DNA of 64,000 nt, taken from positions 1,219,667-1,283,666 of the forward strand of contig VXAY01006690.1 of NCBI GenBank assembly GCA_013399855.1, read 5' to 3'. The DNA comes from Oxyruncus cristatus (taxonomy: Eukaryota; Chordata; Aves; Passeriformes; Cotingidae). The notes below the pieces were generated by a model. That model had not been told where the DNA came from. It did no database searches and was given only the letters and a program-made list of their open reading frames with translations. The position numbers and the translations under genes were made by a program. Positions 50,496-64,000 of the stretch are shown in pieces (the first letter of the stretch is position 1; every line of letters begins with the position of its first letter).

Positions 50496-53400
50496 TCCAA
50501 AAAAAACCCAAAAAACAAAAACTTAATTAAACTCTAGATTTCAATCAAATATTTAAAAATATGCATGACCTGAGTTTTAGTACACTGGAAAACCTTCACC
50601 TACAAGCAGAAGCATAGGAAGATAGTATTTTCCAGTTAGTACCTTAGCACATTGGTCCTCTGTGACTGCCGCGTGGGATATTCTCACACACACACCCCAC
50701 CAGCAGCACTTACGTTAAGTCTATCTACACCCAAAAAAACCAAAATTGCAGATGCAAAAACACATTTTCTACCTCTGCATCTCACTGAAATTCATATAAT
50801 CTGTTTTCTCAAGATGTTTTAAGTTTATATACAGACAGTGCCAAGATGAGAGCTGTCTCAGCCCTAGAGAACTAATTACAGAATGAATAAACAGGTCATT
50901 GAATTTTAATTCTGGTTAGACTTGTTGTATTGTCTCAAACCACAGTTTATACTCTTACCCTAGGCATACAAAACACTTCAAAAAAACCACGAACGTAAAT
51001 ACAGCTATGGCTACAATTTTTTCAGTTACACCAGGAACTGCAGCTTCTATAGGTCCTGCAGTAAATTGATGCCAAACCTTCAAACGTTTGTTTTGTCATG
51101 GAAAGTTGTTCAAATACTAGCAAATTACCCTTCTCAGTTATTTCTCAAGTGTGCTTTTTCTTTAAGCAAAAATGCATTAGAAACAAGAGTATGGTATAAC
51201 TAAACATCATTCAAACTCTGAAGACTGGATTTTTCAATCAGACTTCAGTTTTAAAGTTCTCCTATTACACAGAACAACGTTGGCTCACATTAAATACTCA
51301 AGTTTACCATGATTTGCAGAAATAAAATAACCACAAAAATATGATAGTAGTATATAAGAAATATTTAAAATGGCATTTAAAAACGTGGTATGTACTGAAA
51401 AATTGTGCCTGGTGGCACACTAAAACATGACCAAGTTATTGCACTGCTGCGGTTCTCTGTTGACAGCCAGATATAACTCTAACAAACACATACTCGGTCT
51501 TAGACGTACTGCCTCTGGCTAAAGCAGATATAGGTTAACACACAGCAAATTTAGGCAGCCAAGCAGAAATCATTCCAGAAGTTAAAATAAATCAGTAATT
51601 AAGTGACAGTTTTCAGAACTATAATTTTAGTTCTCATTTCCTTTTTTTCTAAGTACTTTGTGGGCTGTTATTTTGAGGTGGCTATTAACCGCTAGGTTAT
51701 TTTTAATGTCCTGCATGTGACAGATGTCTCTGGAAGAAAAGGCAGCTGAAGGACAACAAACTCCTTCTCCAAGAAACGTTTTACGCCCAGTGTTACTGTG
51801 AGGATCAACCCCAAATATCCTCCAATAAACTCAGAAGTCACAATGACAACTTCCACATAAAGACCTATTTAAGACCACTGCTCTTTTTCTTACTAAAGCA
51901 AGCCTGTATCTGCAGGACATTTAACCTTAAAGAAGGAAACATGTCTATGCTGGAAATGCACTACTAGAGGGATCTTATCTGAAATTGGGACAGGCGATAA
52001 GGAAACTGGAGCTAATGGGTATCCTGCAGAAAGAAATCTGTAACTGCTTTTGGTTTTAGTGTCATTAAAATAGCAAGAGGGACCACCACACAGCCTCTCA
52101 GGTCATCAGTTTTCCTGAGCAAGTTGCCAGATACCAAGTAATGGCTATGGAATAAATGAGGAAAAGGGACAAGATAGAAAAAAAGCTCTCTGTAGTAGAA
52201 ACAGTAGGAATTGAGTTATTCCTTACAGTCTGTATCATTGATATTGTTGAAGAATTTAATTCTTACAAACTGGGTCTGCGAGATGTACACATTTCTGAAG
52301 ATACCAGATAAATTTCACGGTGAAAAGATGTGATCTGAGTGGAACAATGCAGCCCCTGTCTGTTCGACCCAGGAAAAATAAAAAAAAATTTTGACCACTT
52401 CATAGTAAAAAGTGGATTCTTTACCAAACTGCTCAAAAGAGAAGTAATAACCAGCCTTGTAGGGCTGAGACAGAAGATCCCTTTCTCTGAGTCAACATCT
52501 GGGCCTGGAATGAACTGAAGTTTGAAATCTTCCATGACATACTAAGGAGTATGTTTGCACCACCGTGAGGAAGTTCACCCTTCTCTGAAAAGCCTCTTCC
52601 CTGCATTGGCATCGCTACACTGGTACCACAGCCTGAGTTACATTTGGGTCAAAGTGAAAGGATAGCTAAGACGTGATGAAAAACACAGCCCATCATTACT
52701 TTTTTTCAAGTAGGTTACATCAGCCCTTTTGGATGTTGCTGAGGCAGAATGTACAACAACAGGTGCCAGAGAAATCCATCTGTACTCCTTGCAAGTGCCA
52801 AAACACACAGAACTGGAAAATGTTGCTGCAGACACTCTCGGGTCAAAAATGACCACGGAAGACAAACTGAACCACCAGCCAAGGAATCTATTAATTTATG
52901 GCAGCAGTTCTGGTTTTGTCCCAATTAGAAATAAAAGGCCAAGTTTCTTAATATCAGTATGTAGTTGCCAGGTATTTGTTATTATATCGATGAAATATAC
53001 AAGTTAGATATTATTACAGTTGCTTTGCCTAGTAATAGAGCAAGACAGTCACAGAAAAGATGGGCAAAAGTTCCAACTTTTTCTTGGATCCAGATGTACT
53101 AAAGAGATAAGAGACTTACTATCAACATAAACATCAGTGGGTGAATATTTCCTTAGAAATTGTTCCTGCTTTTAATTCTGATCAGGCGAAACTAATTCAA
53201 TGCCACTTTCCTGTGGATCACTTTGATTTATTTGACTGACATAACATGGACTTCAAACTCTGGGTATTTATATAACTGGAACCCAAAGGATGAGAAAACT
53301 TACTGCTGCCCATATCAAGGATAACGGAAAGAGGAGGGGAGGAGGAGCTTACTGAGCCTTCAAGTCAGACTTGCTATTGGTCTGCCAAACAGACTAGCAA

Positions 53401-54430
53401 TTATTAGACATTTAAGCCACTTATTGAGAGTTTAGCAACTACTTTCACCATTCACTTATTGGCCCTGATTGTAATGGACTTTGCAAAGTAGTCTTCCTTA
53501 ATCATTTTTTGAAACAATTTTGTTTTATCCCATCTTTTATTCATTCATTCATTATAAAAGTCCAAATTACTCGCTATACGGCAGCAAATGAGCACACATT
53601 GTAACAGGAGTATGGCTGCTGCACTTTTACAACACCCTCGACTTCCAGAAAATGGTAAAACAGGAGCATCTTAACTCAGAGGAGTTCTTAATATCACAGA
53701 ATTACAGCAAGGACTCCCTGTTATTCAATAACAATGACACTTTTATTTAACCTATGGGTTATAAAACTTGGCAAATGTAAAAGTGGAACTAAAGACTTCT
53801 CAGTCAAGGATTAAGAACTCAGTTTTTGCAGCTGTGTATAGAATGCTAGGAAAGTATTTCTGTCTGGACTTATATGAAAAACTTGGAGGTGGCAGCCTGT
53901 ACATATTTTATCAAACACCACATGAATCTTAAGATGCAGCAAGACAGTCAGCCTGAAGGCTTAAAAATGTTGCCTAGCATTTGGGATAAACTTAGAATTA
54001 CATTTTTGCCTCAACCAAGCTACCTTACTTTTTCAGCACTTACAAACTCCTTCTATTGCTTTCTAGTGATGATTGAGGTATAAATTCTATGTATAATTCA
54101 CTTTAGTTTTGGAATCTCTAATTAGACTGTCAGACACAGGTGAAAGAACATGATTTAAATCCTAACGACTCTTCAGGTCAGTTTAGACTTTGTTGAACAA
54201 AAATTCTGAAGTTTTTAAGGTGGTCTGGAAAGCCTTTTATTCATGGAGAATAAAACATAAATAGTGACTTTCTATATCATTTTCTCATTTGAGATGGAAG
54301 AGACAAATGATCATGTGACTACATATCAAGAATCTTTGAATTTCACTTCAGTCTGACATGATGTCCTTCAGTAAACTTCTACATCTTAACAGTTGAGACA
54401 TTTATTTGCTTACTTGCTAATTTTACAGAG

Positions 54431-54473
54431 TTTGTTTGCTTGGCGAGTTTGGTTTAGTTTTTGTTTGTTTTTG
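54431..54473 (+). repeat. G/T-rich low-complexity tract
   Basis: TTTGTTTGCTTGG, GTTTGGTTTAGTTTTTG and TTTGTTTTTG words on the plus strand. Confidence 0.7.
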
Positions 54474-55779
54474 AAAACAGATTAACCTGGTTGTACCAGA
54501 AAAGAATAAATTATAGGTGAGCAAGCACAAATTCCCCATTCAGATGATGTTTTGAAGACAGAAATGGCTAGGTAATGCGTCCTCAGATGACACAACAGGG
54601 AAAATCTTACTTTGTAAGGATGTTCACGTGATGTAAAACTGCATGAGTCACAATGCACAATGAGTTTTTTATTTTGGGATAGCCTCAGGGATATTGCAAA
54701 TGAATTAAAGCCATTTCTACTTTGCACTCTCATACACCTTTTCTTTCTTCCTTCTCAAAGTAATTCCTGCTACAATTTTGACCTAGCAGAATTTGTATCT
54801 TAGTTCAGCAGGACCTAAATATTACCTCCAGATCTCAGAACACTATAAATGTTCCCACTATTCATTATCTGCCATTAAAAGCTATGGAGGACTCTTAGAT
54901 GTTCTGGATAGCCCTGGCAGCAGAGCCACTTCTCACTCTTTGTTGAAATCCATTCTCGCAGTAATAACTGTTCACAGAGGAAAGCATAGGACAGTCTGAA
55001 GTTTTAAATATTCTTCCCTAGTAGAGCTTCCTCTCATTACCCCAAAATCTCAGCTGATTCCAGCTTTTTCTTTAATTTCAATAGCACCTTGGGCCCTCCC
55101 TTCTCTATTTCTGTCCTTTTCACTTAATTTGGTTCTCAGCTAGATATGTGAATTGACACAGAAGTTTTTCCATTGCTGGCAAAAATCTGACAGTCTAGGA
55201 TTATTCCCCAAGTCCTGAAACAAATTTTCCTCAATTTAAGTTCCCATTTTTAGCATAGAAAAAAGATAGAGATTACATTTAATAACATATCAAGCAAGTA
55301 CATACTTGTTGATTTCCTTCACAGAACTACCACTACAATAATTGTTTTCAAGACCAACTTTATGCAAGAGAAGACTGCCTTGTCATGCCTTAAGTTTTTT
55401 CATTAAAATCAATTAAATAAAGAACTTATTTGCTAATACAAGGGAACTTGATATATTTTTGCAAGAAATCTGAAGTTAGCAACAAAATACAGACCAATTA
55501 CATACAGGAACACGGTGAATGCATTTCAGGAAAAGGATAGTACACTGAAAGAGCCCTGAAAGGGTTTTGACTCAGTACATCTTTCTGTTTTCACACACCC
55601 TTGTTTTCCCACTTCTGAAATGTGCTCTTGGTTTTGGGGTCAGAGGAGCACTTCATTTTATGGGACAAGGGAAGTGAGAGAAATGCAAAATTATCTAAGG
55701 CGTTAAAGCAGCTTAAAAACACATAATGCCACATGCTGCTTTCAATGCCTTCGATCTGTTTAAAGGAGGAGGTGGACAG

Positions 55780-55819
55780 AAAAAAAAAAAGAAAAAAAAA
55801 ACACACAAGAAAAAAAAAT
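55780..55819 (+). repeat. A-rich purine tract
   Basis: A-runs of about ten separated by single G residues, with a short ACACACA insertion. Confidence 0.85.
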
Positions 55820-58800
55820 ATTGCGAAGGAAAACAAGAAGTCTTGGTGAAATAGTGAATCAGAATGAATATTTGATACAAGCTTTCAAGGAGGACATTTG
55901 TAATATTTAGGACCAAAGATATGAAACTCAAGACGACCTTTCAGAAAGATACACATACTGGTGGAGTTGATGTTATCAAGTGCATAATTTACTCTTGATG
56001 GTGAATGGTTACAGCCCTGCAGTAGCTTTGGACAGCTGTTTCTATCGGTGTAGCTGAAAAGGGAGAGGGGAGGAGAAGCAGAACAGGCAACCAAATACAG
56101 TAACAGAATGGCTGCAAGCACAAGCATGTACAGCAAGGCACCTCAAGGCACAAACAAGAACAAGGCTGCCCCATGAACCTTCCAGGCTAAGACCTTTCCA
56201 CATTGACACAAACTGATCTTTTACCACGTTACTGAGTTTCCACAGGCGGTATTAAGCACAGGCAGAGCTGCCCTTTGAAAGGCCTTTCCTCGAATTATTC
56301 TATTCGCGTTAAACTGTCATCACTAACATTCTCAGTTGTACTGATATCTAGATATATATGGCTAATCTTGGCAAAAAAAATATCAGACAACAGCTGTAAG
56401 AGGTGATATAATATTAGGAATAAATGCATCTTGTAGTTCTAAGCAACAAAAAGACTCTAGCCTCAGGAATTTACTGGAGAGGAGCTAATATTGCACACAC
56501 TGCATGTTAGAACTGCACTGATAGCCTATATTTTATTTCTTCCCTCTTAGGAAAACACTGGAAGATTAAAATATTGAACAAATACTGCTAAAGTTTTACA
56601 GAACAGATCTTTCTTTAGTCCTTGGAAAAAGAAACAATCACCCTTTTTTTTTTAAATACAATTTTTGATTATTTCACAGGGACATTCTATTTTGTTCGTA
56701 GACCCAAGCAGAGCTTCATTACTAGACAAGAATGTTACTCTCTGATCCAGACTAACATGCAGAGTTTTTAAATGCAATCATTTACAACCTACTACACACA
56801 CCAAGATGAATGCTGAGGAGTTTCAGCTAGGAATGTACATTGCAGGGCCTTTGACATCTTTTGAAATTGGATGTTTAACTGCTCTCAAATATCTGTTTAC
56901 TACTCATTACCTATCTTGCATTACTGACAAGGTTCGGGAGCTGAAGCATCCCAGTTCTCTCTACTGTATACAGACTTATCAAATAAACTGCATGATGTCT
57001 CAGGTAAGGACTTTGACCCAAACAGCATTTCTGGTGCTTGTAACTGAATAACTGATGGACATTTGCTTGTGCAGGCACTTACAGACAGAAATTACCTAGC
57101 ACAGGGGGCAAAACACAAGCTTCAAACACCAGGGGAACCACGACAACTGTTCAGGTTGTGCTATGTCCTTAAATAGCCTGAAATTCACATAAAGCCAGAA
57201 CTAGAGCAGACATTTTGAGGACCCTCCACAAGATTAGAATCAATATGATTGATGAAACTCTCCCTTGTTCTCAGTGCACTATTACCTTACAACTGTAATG
57301 AGAATGTGTCACAGTTATTTCCAAAGGACTGCAGGACTGCAATCCACACTTCCCCTGTTCCAACTCTACACACTATTATTTGCGTACTTATTGTTCAGTG
57401 ACCACATAAAAGCCAAATGACCTACACTAGGCTAGCTATAAGACCATGGTAACTGTATATTGCCCAACACACAGCTCAGATGCAGGAGACAGTCCCCTTT
57501 CAGAATAAAACAAACAGATGTTCAAGTCTCGCAGTCCAATGGAAACAAAATAGCACTTCAGGTGTTTTCCTGTATCGCCATAAAAGTTAATCTAAACAAA
57601 GTCAACACCGTATTGGACAATTCCCATCAGTAAGCAGCATCAAAGCAATGCAGAACTTATGGGTCTACTTACCAGCCAAAATCTATTCTGCTCTAACAGA
57701 ACTTCACAAGAAGATAGGACAATTTTATTAAGTCTTTGGGGAATTTTAGCACAGTTAGCCCAGAAGGAGATAGTTTAGGAGATAGATTGTTTTTTAAACA
57801 CTGCCCAACTTTTAAATTATGCTGGAACATTTTCATAGCTAAATAAATCATCTTCTTTTACCTGTTACTCCTGCAGGTACTGCGTATTGTTCATGGACTA
57901 GCTCCTCAGTCAATGACCTTTTTTAATTATAACATTCCTAGAGTCAAAGTACTTCAGGATTATTTCAAAGTCAAACCAGTGAAATGTAAAGTTATTTTTA
58001 TGTCTGTATTGAATTCTTCATTATCTATCTGACATTCTGAGAATAATTAAGGACACACAGCCAAGGTAATTTTTCCTAATTAGAACAGTATCTGTACAGT
58101 TTGTGATGAATTCATACAAGCTTGAAACTGAAATCTGCTTCTTCAATGAAAAAGTTCTTTTCTCTACCTGAAACTAACAGACAAAATACAGTACTTTGCT
58201 AGACTACTGGAACTGAATGCATTTATATTTATAAAAACAGCATGAAAGCATTTTTAAAGTGAAAAGGAGAAGTGAAAAGGTATTTTGATGACTCAGAAAA
58301 AAATGCTTGAAAAAGGGTATGGATGAATTAGACAAGGTCAGCACTAGAAGACTTTGCTTTTACTTCTCTGGACACCAATATTTACCTACCTGAACAATCA
58401 GGAATTAAATCATAATTCATTATGATAAAATTATTTCTATGAAGAATTGTCATTATTGCCATAAAAAACATTTTCTCCCGACAGAGTAGTCCAACTAAAA
58501 TAAACCATTTAAGCTCATCTTTGAATGGAGGAACATGGAAAAATATTTGTTTACAGGGCTGCAGAAATCCCTGTTGAAATTCATGTCAGCAGCACTGGAT
58601 AGGTCTGCAGTCAGAAAAGTAAATGAATTTACTTCTTTTACCTTTTAAAAACTACATCAGAGTTTTACATTTTTTATTTTTTCAGGTGAAAAAAATGGAA
58701 AGAAGGACATCACCATCTTATTTTGCTCACTTCCCACTTCAAACACCATTAAAATGCCAGTTTCCAAGTTGTACTTTTCTTTTCCAGTAATTCCTCATTT

Positions 58801-60292
58801 GTCATCATCCGATGCCACCCACTGATAAGAAGCAGAGTGACATGGAAATCAATAGGCAACACTCACTGAAATAGTGGGGGTTCAGATGCATTTTACCCTT
58901 GATAAACATTGTGCCTCAGATCAGACAAACCCCACCCTTGCTGCAGCTATTCAAGAATTTCTACTAAAACACAAAGATACCAACCATTCCTGGAACTATG
59001 ATTTGTTACAAAGGCTCAGTCCAGTGCTGAAGGCTCAACACCACCAGCCATTTTGGATGCCACCTCCTCATGCAGTAATGACTTCTGGTGGCAGCACCTC
59101 ACCCACTCTTTGGAAAGCTCTGCTTCAAAAGACCAGAGAAATATTTGAGAAAATGGCTGCAACAACATAAAATTAATATAGAATCTATTAAAAAGAAAAA
59201 AAAAATCCAGAGCTTCATGCTTTTTCCCCCTCTCTGTACTGCTCAATCATTAGCATATTCATATTTTCTGGATCGTGCTATCAAAATCTACATAACAGAG
59301 ATGAACTCCCTCACACAGCAAATATGTGTGAACATCTCTTAGCAACAACCGGTCATGAGCCAGCAAGGAAAGTTAACAGTGATCCCACTTAAAACATCCC
59401 ACTTATGCATACTAAATGATAATGCCATCAGTAAAAATCCAAACTGTTCACTAAAGCAGCATTCTCTTGAATGTTTGAAATTCAATCTTCCCTACAGAAG
59501 CCAGACACCAGAAGGAGCTGTGCTTTGTCCTTGACAGCTATTCCAAGAACACTTGCAAGGGAACAGTAACGTGCGCTCCTGTCCCCAACCGCTTCAGTTC
59601 CAAAATTCACATTCAGGTAGTGCTTAAAATTCACTATGCACATAATGTGCCTACATTGCCATCATCGGAGAAATAAAGCAAGAGAAAGAGGGAAAACGTT
59701 AACAGTCTTCTATGTTACTCAACCATGTGGAAAAGTAATTTTGCCAGACTAATACAGGTACCAAGCCCTGCAGCAACAAATATCAGACTTAGCAAGTGGT
59801 CTGTACAAGAAGGCCTAGAAAATAAGAGTGAGTGTAATGTCAGTGCTCTCCTATTTGCATGTGTAATACCAAGGGTAACTATCACAATGTTGTCAAGGTT
59901 TTTTTTTTTTGGTCAGACCAATTACATTCACTCCTCCAACTGAATGAAGGGCTCCATTAAACTAAATTAAAAATCTGATCTCCCAGGAAGCATGGTCTCT
60001 TTTCTCTTCTTTTCTGCCCCATAAGGCCTTTAGGAGTAATCAGAGAAATACTTCTAGGTGTAACTCCTCTCCTTTGCCATCGTAACAGTCATTGCTTCAA
60101 GGAGGGTGAACGTCTCAACAGTCAAGTCACATTTATATTCCTACAGATGAATTGGTTGAATTATTTCATGCACACACTCTGTTTTCTGCTATTTATATTG
60201 GTCAGAAGGTTCAGCTGCTCATGGCCCTGAATTTCACTTCCTGCAGTTACACTGAATAATAAAGAGTTAAAAAAAAGAAGGGGGGGAACCAT

Positions 60293-60362
60293 CAAAAAAA
60301 AACAAACCCCGCACACACAAAAAAAACACCCAACCAAAAAAACCCTACAAAAAACACCCACC
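60293..60362 (-). repeat. A/C-rich tract (G/T-rich on minus strand)
   Basis: A-runs with CCC, CACC and ACACACA words, preceded by a G7 run at 60281-60287. Minus-strand frames give F/V/C/G-rich artefact peptides. Confidence 0.85.
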
Positions 60363-60856
60363 AAGCTGAAACTTTTTTCATTTCACTAAAGGCTATAAAA
60401 TATGCTTCGTTTTATGTAGCATACTTCTCAAAGGGCTGCTATATATTGGATAAAAGACAATTAAGTATTCTTGAGTCTATTTGGGGCAGGTGGGAAAAGA
60501 ACACTGCCATTTTAAGGATAAATCAAGAAGAGGTGATTAAACTAGTTCAGAAAGATGGATAGAAAGAAAGCCTGACCTGACTCTGCGGAATACACATACT
60601 ACATGTAAGAGGAGAGGGACTAAAATTAACTTTACAAGAGTCAACTTCCCCCAAAAAAGGTAATTAAAAAGACAAATACCATAGGTCCTGTGTTGAGGAA
60701 GGGAAATGTAATGAAAAAAACAGCAAAAAGACAAGCAATACCTTCATTAAATTCATTCAATTTTCTTGCAATAATTCTTTAACGAAAGCACTGGCTTTTG
60801 ATTGACTGGAATGCATTAAAGAGGGACACTAACTGCTTGTAACCAAACTGTCTTAA

Positions 60857-60889
60857 GTTTTTTGTTTGTTTGGTTTTGGTTTTTTTTTT
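60857..60889 (+). repeat. G/T-rich low-complexity tract
   Basis: TTTTTTGTTTGTTTGGTTTTGG followed by a T-run. Confidence 0.8.
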
Positions 60890-63800
60890 AACTAAGAAGT
60901 AGTTAAAGATACTGAAAAATACTTTTAAAGTACTTTCTGAATAGAACTTTAAACTCTAAGAAATGTAACTACACATTATTGGAAAAATCCTGTATTACAA
61001 TATTTAGGAAAATGCACTAAATACTACCTTTAACGTTGCAGTTAGTGCTTACATTAAGTGTAAAAACTAAAAGCATCTCAGCTCATTGAATTTTCTACAA
61101 TATCTAACATTTCCTGAAGTATTCCTCTATCCTCCTGTTCCTGCCAACTTTTATCTGACCTTATGTCAAAAACAGATATGCATTTTTCATCTTCAGTTCT
61201 TCAATACACACAGACTTGTTTGAATTACAATAGTTTTGCTGAAAATTATGTTGCCATTCAGCTAGCTGTAACAGAAATAACTGTATGAATTACTATCTAG
61301 GGGAAGCAGCCCTCCACTAAAGTTAGGACCATTATCTCTGCTAGATACTTTATTCAAAATTATCCAGCTTCAGTGTGGGTTGTATAGCTTCATCACTTTT
61401 TTTTGTACTAGCATATCTCATATTGAGTAAAAAGGAAATTATTCTTAAATACTCAACATAAAACGATCAAAATGTTTCACGGCTTATCTGTTCAATCCTT
61501 TCATATTCATTCTAAGAATGAATAGAATCCAGTAGAAGTCTCTGAAATTGTAAATACTAGTTCTAAAACTATTATTTGGTGGGGTTTGATACTGTTATCA
61601 GGTACTGAACTACTCAGAGAAGTTACAAACTGTTCCCCTTCATGTATTGTACCACTTGTACATTACTCCTTCCTTAGGAGTTCAGAAGTCCTTAGTTGAT
61701 TCATCACTGGTGGCTTAAGCAAAATATTTGTTCATTGGCTACTTGAACAGGACAGTTATTGTCCAGGTGTGATTCTGTGAAGCCATCTATCAGTAATCTG
61801 GGAGTAGTTAAAATTAAATGCTCTAAGTAATAAACTTATAAGTATTAATGCAGTCTCTGTGAATAACTCAAGACAATGCAATAACTATGTTGAATAGCAA
61901 GAAAGTATAATTTATTGCCACATAAAAGAAACAAATTACTTCAACCACCTTACCATCTTTTAAAATAGTTTAAAGAAAATAGGAAATAAAACCAGTTTCT
62001 TTGTGACACGATTTTAAGATTTAGTTCACAATAGTAGCATTTTGCTGTCAGGTCATTCTACCAGTTCCCAAGAATCCTAACAGACAATTACAAAAACAAT
62101 CTGAGATGAAGCATAGCATGAGGCTGCTCTTTACTGCAATCCCAATTTCAACTTCCTACACCTTGCATGAAATTCTGCAAATGAAGTATTTTGCTTTATT
62201 AGAACAGAATTACATTTTTAACCTTTAGCATGTCTAAGGTCGAGCAGTGGTTTCAGTGAAGTAAGTACACAAAACATACCACCAGTGTTTCACAGTGATG
62301 TTGGTCAACACCTTGCAGCATCAACAACCCAAAGAGGATTTTGAGAATTCAGAAGGCACACATGTCCTGCCTCGCTGCAAGAGCCAATTAGGGATTTGGT
62401 GTCACTAGGTGATGGCTTCTGAATGAGACTTCCAAACGTCTCCCAGATCATTCCACAGTCAAATCGGGATACTGAGAGAGGTCAGCACTGAATAAATGAG
62501 GGGAATGAGCATCCCTCAAAAATCAAGAAATAAAATTAATGAACACTGACAAAATAGCAGTGGGAATTCTCTATATATTGCATCATATGATTCATTTCAT
62601 GTCCACATGAAACAGAAAACGTAAATGTGTGCTTTTGCTGAATTATGATAGCTCATTTTTGTGGCAAGAAGCTACATTATTAGCAATCCTCTGAAAAAAG
62701 AAATTTCCTTTTAAGGCTGAGAGAGGACTTACAGTGAATCACCTATCTACTGACCAGGTACTCTGGGGACCACTGGAAACTAAAGGTGATAAATGACACC
62801 ACAGACACGGGTTGGCCACCACCAGTACAGTGTTTTACAAGATTTCTAAGAGCTTCTCTCCTAAAGTCTGTCAGAATGCAAAAAGCACCGTCAGTTCATA
62901 AATTGGAAAAGAAAGCACACAGGAAGAAACTGGGTTAGATCCAGAGGGATATTTTCAGATAAAAATCCCTTACCAATAGTCTAAAGTAATAAAGTTTTGC
63001 AATTAACTTATTCTGTTCTAGACAATTAAAAACATTTAAGATGCATAATCTAATAGAATTTAGTCAGAGAATAAGGCAGAAGCCTCTCTCTTCTGATACA
63101 ACAAGTAATTACATATGCCATTTGTTGTTAAGCAGTTGAACTGACTCAGAGTTCTGCATTAGCCCTCATATTGCAGCCCCTTTTACATAGAAAATTGCCA
63201 GCTTGAGTATACTCCCACATTGCAACGAGCATGCCATGAAATGGCTGTGAATCACAGATGGTGCCAGCAGAGATCTATCCATTCTCATCTTTAGTCATTC
63301 TGCAGGCAGGAAAATGCATTGGCTGCAGAGCACCCACCTCCTGCAGCTTCAGCAGCAGCTCAACTCGGTTTTGTCACAGACAATCAGCTTACCTGCCCAG
63401 CCTGACTCTTTAGCCTGGAGACACGGTCTATGTTCACTGCACACAAAATCCCTCATGCACTGCTGACACTGCAGCACTGTTTAAAAACCTGTGTATTAAG
63501 CCACTTATCCCCTGTCTTGGTCTACAAGCCAATTCTCACTCAAAGGCAAGCTCTATACAGACATCAAGGGCACAGTATGACTTAATAATGTTCCAAACCT
63601 GGTAAAGCTTCAGGTTGACTTCCATATAACTATTTCTGTAGGTGGTATTGCTGTGATACACAGAAATAACTATAAAATAACAGAAGCAGAAGTTTCTAAA
63701 AGCGGCAGGATGAAATATTTCAGCATATCTAATGTTCAACAATAAGGAATCAAAAAGTATTTGATACCATTAGCATATGGTACCATCTCTATTTTAAAAT

Positions 63801-64000
63801 TTAATCCCCAAAAGTTTTAAGTTAATTCTAAATTATGCTGGTGGAAAAAAAAAAAAGCTTATTAGCCTCTTGGCTGGCACCATTATAGTGAACATTCTGC
63901 TCTTCCTTCCTTTTCATGATTAACTCCGTACATTTCCAAAGAAAATTGGATACATTAACCTAGCCAACTAGAAATACCAGGTATCTTTATCAAAAATCAG

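Larger units (their letters stand above)
1646..64000 (-). other. KCNMA1: KCNMA1 intron 1 (incomplete, over 62 kb)
   Basis: Everything to the right of the exon 2 acceptor should be intron 1. No GC-rich first exon is found on the minus strand: there is no peptide resembling the MWWAFLASSM segment of S0 and no CpG island. The first intron of KCNMA1 is very long in other vertebrates, so a 62 kb partial intron fits. No second gene could be recognised on either strand. A noncoding antisense or nested transcript cannot be excluded from sequence alone. Confidence 0.88.
44401..64000. other. KCNMA1: Intron 1 segment without recognised genes
   Basis: Nearly 20 kb of mainly unique AT-rich sequence up to the right edge. 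It holds A/C or G/T tracts at 45949, 50471, 54431, 60293 and 60857, a purine run at 55780-55819, and a few less AT-rich stretches, for example near 46520-46690, 52260-52900 and 63240-63480, whose open frames I do not recognise. No CpG island or first exon is seen near the right edge. Confidence 0.68.

Noticed and set aside
52263..53007. Several overlapping open frames of 69-92 codons on both strands
   Set aside because: No family resemblance, and mutually overlapping frames are expected by chance in a less AT-rich patch.
58874..59170. 98-codon plus-strand frame with soluble-protein-like composition followed by an A-rich run, suggesting a processed pseudogene
   Set aside because: I cannot match it to any parent protein, and the A-rich run is interrupted and not at a clear 3' end. 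A BLASTP search would decide.
63240..63480. Less AT-rich stretch near the right edge considered as KCNMA1 exon 1
   Set aside because: The minus-strand translation shows no S0 peptide or polyglycine/polyserine N terminus, and the CpG content is low.

Overview
The window looks like 64 kb of a bird (sauropsid) nuclear chromosome. The base composition is AT-rich, there are no compact gene arrays, and the only recognisable mobile elements are 3' ends of CR1 LINEs, the retrotransposon typical of birds, turtles and crocodilians. Several of these end in the ATTCTATG-type tail of CR1. A single 57-base run of N marks a small assembly gap.

I recognise one protein-coding exon, on the minus strand at 1481-1645. 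Its 55 codons match exon 2 of KCNMA1, the pore-forming alpha subunit of the BK (Slo1, KCa1.1) large-conductance calcium- and voltage-activated potassium channel. It is bounded by a good splice donor and by an acceptor with a branch point. It encodes the cytoplasmic S0-S1 linker and the start of S1, including the aspartate equivalent to mammalian Asp99 (Mg2+ sensing). The gene runs right to left. Positions 1-1480 are therefore the 5' part of intron 2, and 1646-64000 are more than 62 kb of intron 1. Exon 1, which is GC-rich in the family and encodes the extracellular N terminus, S0 and the palmitoylated cysteines, is not visible and should lie beyond the right edge.

Layout: 1-1480 intron 2; 1481-1645 exon 2; 1646-14055 intron with a GC-rich block near 3541-3870; 14056-14645 two same-strand CR1 fragments; 17390-17557 a G/T tract and a CR1 tail; 35179-35235 gap; 35770-35910 a short GC-rich block; 43490-44400 a decayed minus-strand CR1 followed by the best-preserved plus-strand CR1. 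The rest is unique intronic sequence with homopolymers, short microsatellites and a recurrent class of G/T-rich tracts on either strand. Recognised CR1 is only about 1 kb.

I see no second gene, RNA gene, CRISPR array or novel gene system. Other open frames are short, lack family motifs, or run through low-complexity DNA. The points most worth following are the lineage differences in the exon (one extra residue and an added cysteine beside the palmitoylated linker), several potential G-quadruplexes on the transcript strand, a 12-bp perfect hairpin, and a few motif-dense stretches that could be conserved intronic enhancers. The enhancer calls cannot be tested from one sequence.
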